Source of the DNA: Theocolax elegans
Taxonomy: Eukaryota > Arthropoda > Insecta > Hymenoptera > Cerocephalidae
Length of the DNA: 64,000 nt
Assembly: GCA_026168455.1 (NCBI GenBank)
Contig: CM047431.1
Span: 63,522,887-63,586,886 of the forward strand
Reading direction: 5' to 3'
The position numbers and the translations under genes were made by a program. Numbering within the stretch: the stretch's first letter is position 1; each line of letters opens with the position of its first letter. Below are positions 1 to 9,398 of this stretch, piece by piece. The notes beneath the pieces are model-generated. The model did not search any database. It saw only the letters and a list, made by a program, of their open reading frames with translations, and was not told the DNA's origin.

Positions 1-2196
1 TTCCGCCTATATTGATGTCACTAAATTTGAATTTTTATTTACTTTGAACCCCTTAAGGTGTACCACGTAGGGCCTATCATGTAACAAACTAATCCCTTTT
101 GGTCTACGCATTTTCCTATAAACTTGCCTAGGAAAAAAGGAACCCACTATTTCATTAGGCTCGGTTTATACCTGCAATATCTTCTTCTTCTGCTATATTG
201 TGTCACTAAATTTGAATTTATTTACTTTGAAACCCCCTTAAGGTGTACCACATAGGCCTATCCTGTATCAAAAAGCTATTACTGTTTTGTCTATGCTTTA
301 TCCTATAAACACTGGCCTAGGAATAAAAGGAACCACTATTTCATTATGGCTCGTACAAAATATGCTCAAGGAGAGTATACCAGCTTAAAGGAGTTTATAC
401 TACAATTTCTTTTCTTTCTGCTATATTGTGTGACTAAACATTTGACATTTTATTTACTTTGAAACCCCCTTAAGGTGTACCACGTAGGCCTATCCTGTAT
501 CAAAAGCTATTACTGTTTTGTCTATGCTTTATCCTAAAACACTGGCCTAGGAATAAAAGGAACACCTATTTCATTAGGCTCGTACAAATATATGCTCTAG
601 GAGAGTATACCAGCTTATAAAAGCGTTTATACTACAATTTCTTTTCTTCTGCTATTTGTGTGGACTAAATTAGAATTTTATTACTTTGAAACCACCTTAA
701 GGTGTTCCACATAGGCCTATCATGTAACAAAAACTATCCTTTTTTGTCTACGCGTTTTCCTATAAACACTTGCCTAGGAAAAAAAGGAACCACTATTCAT
801 TAGGCCCGTACAAAATATGCTCAAGGATAATATACCAGCTTAAAAGAGTTTTTTCTGCAATTTCTTTTTCTTCCGCTATATAGTGTGACTAAATTTGAAT
901 TTTATTTACTTTGAAACCCCCTTAAGGTGTACCACGTAGGCCTATCATGTAACAAAAACAATCCCTTTTTGGTCTACGCATTTTCCTATAAACACTTGCC
1001 TAGGAAAAAAAGGAACCACTATTTCATTAGGCTCGTTTATACTGCATATCTTTTTCTTCTGCTATATTGAGTCACTAAATTTGAATTTTATTCTTTGAAA
1101 CCCCCTTAAGGTGTACCACATAGGCCTACCTGTATCAAAAGCTATTACTGTTTTGTCTATGCTTTATCCTATAAACACTGGCCTAGGAATAAAAGGAACC
1201 ACTATATCATTAGGCTCGTACAAAATATGCTCAAGTAGAGTATACCAGCTTAAAAGTTTACTACTATTTCTTTTTCTTCTGCTATATTGTGTGACTAAAT
1301 TTGAATATTATTTACTTTGAAGCCCCCTTAAGGTGTACCACATAGGCCTATCCTGTGTCAAAAGCTATTACTGTTTTGTCTATGCTTTTTCCTATAAACA
1401 CTGACCTAGGAAAAAAAGGAACCACTATTTCATTAGGCTAGTACAAAATATGCTCAGGATAATATACCAGCTTAAAAGAGTTTATTCTGCAATTCTTTTT
1501 CTTTGCTATATTGTGTGACTAACTTGAATCTAATTTACTTTGAAACCCCCATAAGATGTACACGTAGGCCTATCATGTAACAAAAACAATCCCTTTTGGT
1601 TACGCATTTTCCAATAAACACTGCTAGGAAAAATAGGAACCACTATTTCATTAGGCTCGTTTATACTGCAATATCTTTTCTCTTTCGATATTGAGTCACT
1701 AAATTTGAATTATTTACTTTGAAACCACCTTAAGGTGTACTACATAGGCTATCCTGTATCAAAAGCATTACTTTTGTCTATGCTTTATCCTATAAAACAT
1801 GGCCTAGGAAAAATAGAACCACTATTTCATTAGGCTCGTACAAAATATGCTCAAGGAGAGTATACCAGCTTAAAAGAGTTTATACTACAATTTCTTTTTC
1901 TTCTGCTAATTTGTGTACTAAATTTGAATTTTATTTACTTTGAAACCCCCTTAAGGTGTACCACATAGCCTTATCATGTAAAAAAAACTATCCCCTTTTT
2001 GTCTACGCGTTTTCCTATAAACATTGCCTAGGAAAAAAAAAAACCACTATTTCATTAGGCTCGTTTATACTGCAATATCTTTTTCTTCTGCTATATTGTG
2101 TCACTAAATTTGAATTTTATTTACTTTGAAACCACCTTAAGGTGTACCACATAGGCCTATCCTGTATCAAAAGCATACTGTTTTTGTCTACGCCCC
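1..2196. repeat. Satellite array, left block (noisy copy)
   Basis: Tandem monomers each carry CCTTAAGGTGTACCAC, GGCCTATC and a CCTAGG palindrome. About eleven monomers are visible, long (~227 bp) and short (~187 bp) forms mixed. The order of monomer variants matches the block that starts near 9630: CACGTAGG short, then long forms, then GGTGTTCC long, and so on to the ATAAGATGT variant and the CATAGCC short form. This copy has many single-base gains and losses, mostly in homopolymers, which the right-hand copy lacks. It ends at the TTAA of the 2201-9398 insertion. No gene is supported. Confidence 0.93.
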
Positions 2197-2277
2197 TTAA
2201 GGGGGTGCCATACTAGATTATTACCGACCGAGTCAGATGGATACATTATTACACTTAATGAACAAATTATGGTTTTA

Positions 2278-2500
2278 TATGCAAAACGCAAATACAGAAG
2301 CACTAGATAATCACATAATACGCATTTATACGAAGTTTTGAAGTCAATATGTGAAGGACACCCTAAAAAAAAGTTTGCACGGAAAAATAGTCATTTTTCC
2401 GTGCAGAAATTCTTAGGGTGTCCTTGTTGTATTGATCTGGAACTTTGTAGAAAGACATATTACACCCATTATCTAGTGCTTCTGTATTGCGTTTGCATAA
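2278..2500. repeat. Nested fold-back hairpin (MITE-like)
   Basis: The outer arms are 2278-2310 and 2469-2500 and share the 18-base core CAGAAGCACTAGATAATC/its complement almost perfectly. Inside is a second pair: AAGGACACCCTAA at 2354-2366 with its complement at 2413-2425. Within that is a third pair, GCACGGAAAAAT at 2377-2388 with its complement at 2393-2404. Three concentric palindromes in 220 bp suggest a decayed fold-back element nested near the end of the larger insertion. No coding capacity. Confidence 0.7.
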
Positions 2501-2894
2501 TATTGACAAAAATAAATAGTTATATTATTGACAAAGTTATCTAGTACCAATTTCGCCGATAGAGTGCGCGACGCGCTTAGTCTGTACTTTGTATTGTATA
2601 CTTAGCGTGGAAGCACATGCGCAAATGGTTGTAGCAATATGGCGTTAAATTACCATAATTCATACACCGGCCTTATATCAATAAAAGACATATAATATAA
2701 GTCGTGCTTATGCATTGCAGAATGACGACATTTTCAGCTTATTTAATCGGGGCAACAATGGAAAGCAAAGACGATAAAAAATCAAAATATTTTTATTTAG
2801 AGGCCACGGTTGCCTTGCATGTTCCCGCATCTCTCTCCCTCTCTCTCACTCGAACCATCTCCGTCCATCTCTCTCTCCTCTCTCTCTCTCGCTT
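2501..2894. other. Non-coding stretch ending in a CT microsatellite
   Basis: AT-rich sequence without a supported gene. 2828-2892 is a degenerate CT-rich tract (CTCTCTCCCTCTCTCTC and similar), lying just upstream of the GC-rich promoter-like segment at 2895-2990. Confidence 0.6.
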
Positions 2895-2990
2895 TACCAG
2901 AATACGTACGCGCATGCGCATGCGCAATTTTCGGATAACTAGTGACGAACTTCTCGCGGCTCGAGTCCCGTTGCAGGATTACCAAGTTTG
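2895..2990 (+). promoter_or_regulatory. Promoter-like GC-rich segment, copy 1
   Basis: Contains overlapping GCGCATGCGC palindromes at about 2911-2928, resembling nuclear respiratory factor 1 sites, in an otherwise AT-rich setting. The following ACTAGTGA...GCTCG...CCCGTT...CAG...GGAT run recurs in related form at 5400-5490. Promoter function is inferred from composition and from the second copy standing upstream of a possible gene. Confidence 0.35.
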
Positions 2991-3004
2991 CCTCGGTACA
3001 GAAA

Positions 3005-5200
3005 ACACGTAAAATTGTCAGCTGTAGCCCTAGGCGGCCGGCTCGCGCGTCGTGTCGTCGAGTTAGCCGGCCGCGTAGGCTATATACGGTGGTGTGTAGG
3101 ATAGAAATCGTTTTTTCCCGAAAATTAAATCGATTTAAATCTCTCTCGTTTGACTGAACAAAGTAGCAATGGGTTTTTTTATGTTCATAATTATAAATAT
3201 AATTACATTAATTATTTACTGATAAATATTTTGAAAAACATAAAACGAAAAATAAAATTATTAATTAAATCCGTTTTAAATGCGAAAAATTACAAAAAAA
3301 AATTAATATTGTGTGTTTAATAAAAATAATAATTATATATGGGTATTGTTTACGCTAAACGACACATTCATAGAATTTAGATGTACTCGTAAAATGACAA
3401 ACAAAATCAAGCACGTGTAAATAAGCGAAAAATTGTCAATTGGAGGCCTAGGCGGCCGGCTCGCGCGTCGAGTCGTTGAGTTAGCCGGCCGCGTAGGCTA
3501 TATTCGTCTGTGTGTAAGGCTAGAATCATTTTTTCGGGGGGGTTAACTCGATTTAAAATATCTGTCGATTGACTAAACAAAGTAGCAATGGGTTTCTCTA
3601 TATATGGACAAATTATAAAAATTATTTATATTTATTATTTACTGAATAATATTATACATTCAGAATAATATTAATTTATTCATAAGGAAAATTGCCAAAA
3701 ATATTTATATTGTTTATTTAATAAAAAAAATATTAATTATATTTGGTTATCTCAATTAATACAAAACCAGATATATATATAGATTAAATATATATTTGTT
3801 AAAATGAAGAAGTAAATGAATAATCAAAAGCCGTTTAAATGAGTGAAAAATTACAAATAATATTTGTATTGTATATTTAATATAAATAAAAATTGTACAT
3901 GGTTATTGTTTGTACAAAACTATACATCTATAAACTTTAGATATATTCGTAACATGACAAACAAAAGTCAAGGGTCGTTTAATAAGCAAATATTGTCTGC
4001 TGGAGGCCTAGGCGGCCGGCTCGCGCGTCGTGTCGTCGAGTTAGCTGGCCGCGTAGGCTATATTCGTCGGTGTGTAAGGCTAGAAATCATTTTTCGGGAG
4101 GAATTAACTTGATTTAAAATATCTCTCGATTGAATGAACAAAGTAGCAATGGGTTTTTCTATATCGATAATTACACATTATTTATATTTATTATTTACTG
4201 ATAAATATTATAAATTCATAATTGAATAAGTAATTATATTATTTGAAAAAAAAAAAATAACGAATAAATAAAGGCTTTTCAAAAAGCGAAAATGACAAAA
4301 ATCTTTGGATTGTTTATTTAATAAAAAAAATTATTATATTACTTGGTTATTGTTTAACACAAAAACATATAGGTATCTATAGACTTTAGATACATTTTTA
4401 AAATCGAAAACAAAAAATAATTATTAAATCCGTTTTAAAATGCGAAAAATTACAAATAAGATTACTCTTGTTTATTTAATAAAAATAATAATTATATATG
4501 TTTATTGTTTCTGCATCAGCACACATTTATAGGCTTTAGATTAACTCGTAAATTGACAAACAAAAATTAAGTACGTTTAATAAAGCAAATATTGTCAGCT
4601 GGAGGCCTAGGCGGCCGGCTCGCGCGTCGAGTCGTCGAGTTAGCCGGCCGCGTAGGCTATATTCGTCGGTGTGTAAGGCTAGCTATCATTTTTTCGGGGG
4701 GGATTAACTCGATTTAAAATATCTGTCGATTGACTGAACAAAGTAGCAATGGGTTTTTCTATAAATTGACAAATTATAAAAATCATTTATATTTATTATT
4801 TACTGATTCATAATAATATTGTTTATTCATAAAGTGAAAATAACCAAAAATATTTATATTGTTTATTTAAGAAAAAATTTGGTTATCTTATTAATACAAA
4901 ACCAGATATATATAGATTAAATATATATTTGTTAAAATGAAGAAGAAAATGAATAATCAAAAGCCGTTACAATGAGTGAAAAATTTCAAATAATATTTAT
5001 ATTGATTTAATATAAATTAAAATTGTTCATGGTTATTGTTTGTACAAAACTACACATCTATAACTTTACATAAACTCGAAAATTGACTAAACAAAAATCA
5101 AGGTCGTTTAAAGGAGTGAAAAATTGTCAGTCGGAGGCCTAGGCGGCCGGCTCGCGCGTCGAGTCATCGAGTTAGCCGGCCGCGTAGGCTATATTCGTCG
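3005..5200. repeat. Tandem array of five GC-rich palindromes in AT-rich spacers
   Basis: Five units share a ~55-bp core whose arms are GCCTAGGCGGCCGGCT and AGCCGGCCGCGTAGGC, complementary at 15 of 16 positions. Arm pairs: 3028-3043/3065-3080, 3446-3461/3483-3498, 4006-4021/4043-4058, 4605-4620/4642-4657 and 5137-5152/5174-5189. Spacing is about 420, 560, 600 and 530 bp. The 21-nt loop (TCGCGCGTCG...GAGTT) is also kept. Upstream ATTGTCAG and downstream TATATTCGTCGGTGTGTAAG are conserved, while the AT-rich spacers have drifted and carry indels. No ORF explains the conservation. Confidence 0.85.
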
Positions 5201-5344
5201 TTATGTGAGGTTGAATATCGCATAATTTAAAAAATGTCTCGTATTATTTAAATTATTTGATAATAATAGTTTTTAATTAATTGTGATAGTTATGTAGTAG
5301 ATTGCTATGCATTAACAGATGCTATACAAATTAGTAAAAATTAA

Positions 5345-5530
5345 TAAGAAATCAAGTCGCGAGTGTCGATAGAACGGGTTGTGTCGGTCTCCCGTTCGAC
5401 TAGAGTCCGTGCGCGCATGCGCAGTTGTGCTTCCCGCGTCGATACTAGTGAGGTTCACGTCGCTCGGGACCGTTTCAGCTGGATAACAAAACGGCTTGTA
5501 AACATTGTTGTGTTTTTTCGTGAGCATTGT
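5345..5530 (+). promoter_or_regulatory. Promoter-like GC-rich segment, copy 2
   Basis: CpG-rich island between AT-rich flanks with GCGCATGCGC near 5411 and an initiator-like TTTCAGCTGG near 5472. The part from ACTAGTGA to CAGCTGGAT aligns with 2940-2980, so the five-palindrome array is bracketed by two related promoter-like segments in the same direction. It lies about 170-300 bp upstream of the ATG at 5645. No TATA box is evident. Confidence 0.4.
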
Positions 5531-5644
5531 GGTATATGGTGAAAATTTCGAAATACTGGATGATGATTTTTCTGACTACATCAATGTTGCCGAGTTCATA
5601 CAATTACTCTTGTATAAGATAAATACCCAGCCATCCAGTGTTTG

Positions 5645-6053
5645 ATGGCGTCGGACTTAAAGGTTATGTTTGATACCCAAGGAACTGCAAACAAATCATG
5701 TGTGATGGATGTCGGGCTATCTTGTAGGTGAGAAATTAACTGATTGACCGTATTTATGAGAGTTGTGTTTATAGGTTAGGTTGCTGTTTTTCTCTTCAAT
5801 TATTGCATTGATCATCTTTTATTTGTATGAATGTTTAGTTCATGTAAAAAAACTTTTTAGGTACTACCAAGTTGGCGTCAAAGTGCATTTGTATATCCCT
5901 GTCAGTAGTCGGATCCGGATTGAAATTCTCGAACTAACAGTAGACCTATTGTCATTGTATCCTCTGGCTAATGCTGAATACAATTGCCAATTGGACCTCG
6001 AACAGCTGTCTATAATAGCAATGGAATCTCCATCTAACTGCTGGTTACAGTAG
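5645..6053 (+). CDS. Possible two-exon gene for a 91-residue protein, unknown function
   Basis: Exon 1 runs from ATGGCG at 5645 to 5727, ending ...TGTAG before GTGAGA. Exon 2 starts at 5861 after CTTTTTAG and ends at TAG 6051-6053. The 133-bp GT-AG intron joins the exons in phase: 27 codons plus AG, then G completes an Arg codon followed by Tyr-Tyr-Gln-Val. The protein begins MASDLKVMFDTQG. Its second half alternates hydrophobic and charged residues (IRIEILELTVDLL) and ends CWLQ. No domain is recognised. A GC-rich promoter-like segment lies upstream. A short open frame at 5536-5622 precedes the ATG and could be an upstream ORF or a non-coding exon. A decayed copy lies at 6214-6555. Chance splicing of non-coding DNA remains possible. 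Confidence 0.3.
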
Positions 6054-6213
6054 CCATAGGATCTCTACCTGTGAGTTGGTTACTGTCCATATTTACGTCC
6101 ACTAATAATCTACCAAACCCAAGTACTTCAATTAATGCAACGGCTTTTGTCTATATTAGTAATTAAGCAGTCCATATACGAGAAATTTCAGGTACTCCTT
6201 GCATACACGTAAT

Positions 6214-6555
6214 AAAGGTTATGTTTGATTTCATACATATTATTGTCTTTAGAAATAATACCCAACGCCAAACCATTATGCAGATCTTATTCTCTACCTA
6301 AAGAAGTACAATCAAATTATGTGTGAATGATGTAGGACTATCTTGTGAGTGAAAAATTAACCGATTGACCGTAATTATGAGAGTTGCGTTTGTAAATTAG
6401 GTTACTGTTCTTACTCTTCAATTATTGCATCGGTTTCCTTTTATATATGTGAATGATTAGTTCATGTAAAAAAACTTTTTAGGTACTTCCAGGTTAATGT
6501 CTAAGTGCATTTGTACATCCCTGTCAATGGTCGGATTAGGATTGAAGTTTAGTAC
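6214..6555 (+). pseudogene. Decayed direct repeat of the 5659-5933 gene-like segment
   Basis: Stretches of high similarity to the upstream copy, about 590-620 bp away: AAAGGTTATGTTTGAT, ACTATCTTGTGAGTGA, GATTGACCGTA, CATGTAAAAAAACTTTTTAGG, AAGTGCATTTGTACATCCC. The reading frame is broken: a stop follows the ATGATG matching exon 1, and the donor AG-GTGAGA has become TGTGAGTG. An extra ~70 bp interrupts the exon 1 counterpart. It is a duplicated, non-coding copy. Confidence 0.5.
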
Positions 6556-6810
6556 AACATTCATTGAATCTTCCACTAAATGCAGACTGCGATGACAATG
6601 GATCCTTTATTTATCTGCTGTCTACTATTCAACTAGTCCTGCATCTAACTACTGTTTGCGATGCCCATGTCAACACCAGCTAGCGTTTAGCTACGATGCC
6701 AACATAAATTTTATTAAGTAGATTTGGGTAAAATAAGGTAATTCATAGAATGATTGCATTGAACAGCATATCAGATGCAGAAAACGAATGCATAAAAAGT
6801 GTAGTAATAC
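6556..6810. other. No gene seen; edge of the 200-bp repeat
   Basis: No feature is supported in most of this stretch. From about 6776 it reads TGCAGAAAACGAATGCATAA, a diverged half unit of the tandem repeat that resumes at 7930. The element at 6821-7917 therefore interrupted the edge of that array. Confidence 0.5.
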
Positions 6811-6820
6811 AGTCAAAAAC

Positions 6821-7917
6821 CCCTGGTAGAAATTTGAGCATACGTTTGACCATAATGTCTGTCAATTTTATGATCAGTGGTCAGAAAATAGAGTAGTTTC
6901 TGGTGAAAAACCCCGCTTACACCCGACGGAATTTCACCATAAGTTTACCGTACGCGTATAATGAATGATTTTGAAGTTAGACATATAATCATATGAATAT
7001 AAATAATAAATTGAATATAAATAAGTTATACTTAGTTTTGTCTGATTAATTGTTCAACTAAATAAGAAAAAATGTTATTCTTTTTAAAAATAGCGTTTCA
7101 CATATATTTTACAATGAAAGATTACAAAAAAGTCATTAAAGTTAAAATTTAAATAATATAAATTAGTGCATATCTTACATTTACTTCCAAATACATTGTT
7201 TGTAACTAAATAAACAAAATATGAAGGTATTTAAGTATATATGAAACATATATGGATGTAGTAATTAAATCTTAATTGATCTAAATAAGCACTTTTTTCA
7301 ATTAAAAAAACAACATTAACAAATAAATTTTTTTTAATATTTACAGTTTGTTAAAAAAATAGATGAAGAAAACCATTTTGAAAAATTGTAGAAATAAAGT
7401 GTCACAATTGAAAAAAATTTTTTTTCAGAAATCCTGTTCTTGTGTACGAATACCAGAATAAATCATTTGAGCTTTATCGAATAAATTTTAAGTGTATGCT
7501 CATGTTCAAAGTACAGTTTCCCTAAAAATGAAATTTTTGCCTGCGAACAACAGTAAAAGTCATTTAAGCTTCATCGATGAATAGCATATAAGCAGTAATG
7601 AATATATTTATGCATACGAACACTAATATAAGAGATTTGAGCTTCATCGCTGAATAGCTGCATATGGTAATGAACTGATATTTTTGCATACGAACTCTAA
7701 TATAAGAGATTTGAAGATTATCAGCAAATAGTTTCCTTGTTAGTTTAAATAGTTTAATTTTTATTGCTGTAATCGCGTAGAAAGTCAAAAATGCTAAAAT
7801 TTAGTTTAATGACAAAATATTAACCTATGGTCAAACTCTGGTCTAATCTTCTGACCACCCTGAAATGGTCAATAGATGACGAGGCGACCATAACTGATGC
7901 TTTATTTTCTACCAGGG
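6821..7917. mobile_element. 1.1 kb non-autonomous TIR element (CCCTGGTAGAAA ends)
   Basis: The left end CCCTGGTAGAAATTTGAGCA at 6821 is matched by TTTCTACCAGGG ending at 7917. Similarity continues more loosely for about 90 bp (AGCAT, TGGTC, GTGGTCAGAA in both arms). The interior is AT-rich with short direct repeats near 7600-7740 (ATACGAAC.CTAATATAAGAGATTTGA) and no credible ORF. It is inserted in the 200-bp tandem repeat. No target duplication is clear. The superfamily is not assigned. A second element with similar ends (CCCGAGTAGAAATG) lies at 27276-28460. Confidence 0.55.
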
Positions 7918-7929
7918 ACGTTTTACTAA

Positions 7930-9216
7930 AAAAAAAAAATATATAGCAATAGTTGTTAAATTGATTATTATAATAATTTTGGTTTCAAATTCCTGCATCG
8001 TCTGCGTATCAAAATGCAGAAAACGATTGCATGGAAAATGTATAACAGTAGTTGTCAAAATGATCATTGTATAATTTTATGGTAACAATTCGTGCATCGT
8101 CTGCCCAACAAAATGCAGAAAACGATCGCATAGAATTATGTATAGCAATAGTTGTTAAATTGATTATTGTAATAATTTTTGGTTTCAAAATTCCAGCATC
8201 GTCTGCGGATAAAAATGCAGAAAACGATTGCATGGAAAATGTATAACAGTAGTTGTCAAAATGATCATTGTATAATTTTATGGTAACAATTCGTGCATCG
8301 TCTGCCTAACCAATTGCAGAAAACGATCGCATAGAATTATGTATAGCAATAGTTGTATAATTGATTATTGTAATAATTTTTGGTTTCAAAATTCCTGCAT
8401 TGTCTGCGGATAAAAATGCAGAAAACGATTGCATGGAACATGTATAACCGTAGTTGTCAAAATGATCATTGTATAATTTTATGGTAACAATTCGTGCATC
8501 GTCTGCCCAAAAAAATGCAGAAAACGATCGCATAGAATTATGTATAGCAATAGTTGTTAAATTGATTATTGTAATAATTTTGGTTTCAAAATTCCTGCAT
8601 CGTCTGCGTATCAAAATGCAGAAAACGATTGCATGGAAAATGTATAACAGTAGTTGTCAAAATGATCATTGTATAATTTTATGGTAACAATTCGTGCCTC
8701 GTCTGCCTAACAAAATGCAGAAAACGATCGCATAGAATTATGTATAGCAATAGTTGTTAAATTGATTATTGTAATAATTTTTGGTTTCAAAATTCCTGCA
8801 TTGTCTGCGGATCAAAATGCAGAAAACGATTGCATGGAACATGTATAACAGTAGTTGTCAAAATGATCATTGTATAATTTTATGGTAACAATTCGTGCAG
8901 ATCGTCTGCCCAACAAAATGCAGAAAACGATCGCATAGAATTATGTATAGCAATAGTTGTTAAATTGATTATTGTAATAATTTTTGGTTTCAAAATTCCT
9001 GCATTGTCTGCGTATCAAAATGCAGAAAACGATTGTACGGAAAATGTAGTAATAAATGTCAAATTATGTTTGTAAAAATTAAGTTGTATAATTCCTGCAT
9101 CGTCTGCATATCAAAATGCAGAAAACGATTGCATGGAAAGTGGATAACAATTGTTGTCAAAAAGTTTGTTTAAAAATTGTGATTAAAATATTCCTGCATC
9201 GTCTGTATATTTTATG
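7930..9216. repeat. 200-bp tandem repeat (dimer of ~100-bp half units)
   Basis: GGTTTCAAA recurs at 7981, 8181, 8382, 8582, 8783 and 8986, giving a period of 200-203 bp. Each unit has two related halves. Each half has the imperfect palindrome TGCATCGTCTGC...GCAGAAAACGATTGCA, followed by ATGTATAACAGTAGTTGTCA in one half and ATGTATAGCAATAGTTGTTA in the other. The last units (9018-9216) are more diverged. Reading frames through the array are by-products of the periodicity. Confidence 0.9.
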
Positions 9217-9260
9217 TTAAATAATGCAATCTACAAAGGTTATTTGTGAATGAATATGAT

Positions 9261-9350
9261 AGCTGGAATGTACTATTGGCGCCATCTACTGTGAGGTTAT
9301 AGATTAATATAATTTTTAACGGATGATGGCGCTACTAGTACATTACAGCT
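9261..9350. repeat. Imperfect hairpin near the right end of the insertion
   Basis: AGCTGGAATGTACTATTGGC at 9261 pairs with the sequence ending at 9350, whose complement reads AGCTGTAATGTACTAGTAGC; both continue into GCCATC. The arms are 26 bp with a ~38-bp spacer, 37 bp inside the terminal repeat. It may be a subterminal inverted repeat or another small fold-back insertion. Confidence 0.6.
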
Positions 9351-9398
9351 TACTACATTACCGACGCTTCGTCGATAGTTTTTCACTATGGCACCCCC

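Larger units (their letters stand above)
2201..9398. mobile_element. 7.2 kb TTAA-flanked insertion, non-autonomous DNA transposon candidate
   Basis: The insertion starts GGGGGTGCCATA at 2201 and ends with its exact reverse complement at 9387-9398. Each end is flanked by TTAA (2197-2200 and 9399-9402), and satellite sequence resumes on both sides. TTAA duplication is known for piggyBac, Kolobok and Sola3. The purine-rich 5' end is unlike piggyBac's CCC start and fits Kolobok-type termini better, but this is inference. No transposase is seen. The left flank jumps from GTCTACG straight to CCCCTTAA, so a small deletion or assembly join lies there. The interior is a mosaic of repeats, promoter-like DNA and one possible small gene, listed separately. 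Confidence 0.6.

Noticed and set aside
7930..9216. CRISPR-like array
   Set aside because: Unit length is ~200 bp with no short conserved repeat and variable spacer pattern, in a eukaryotic context; it is an ordinary tandem repeat.
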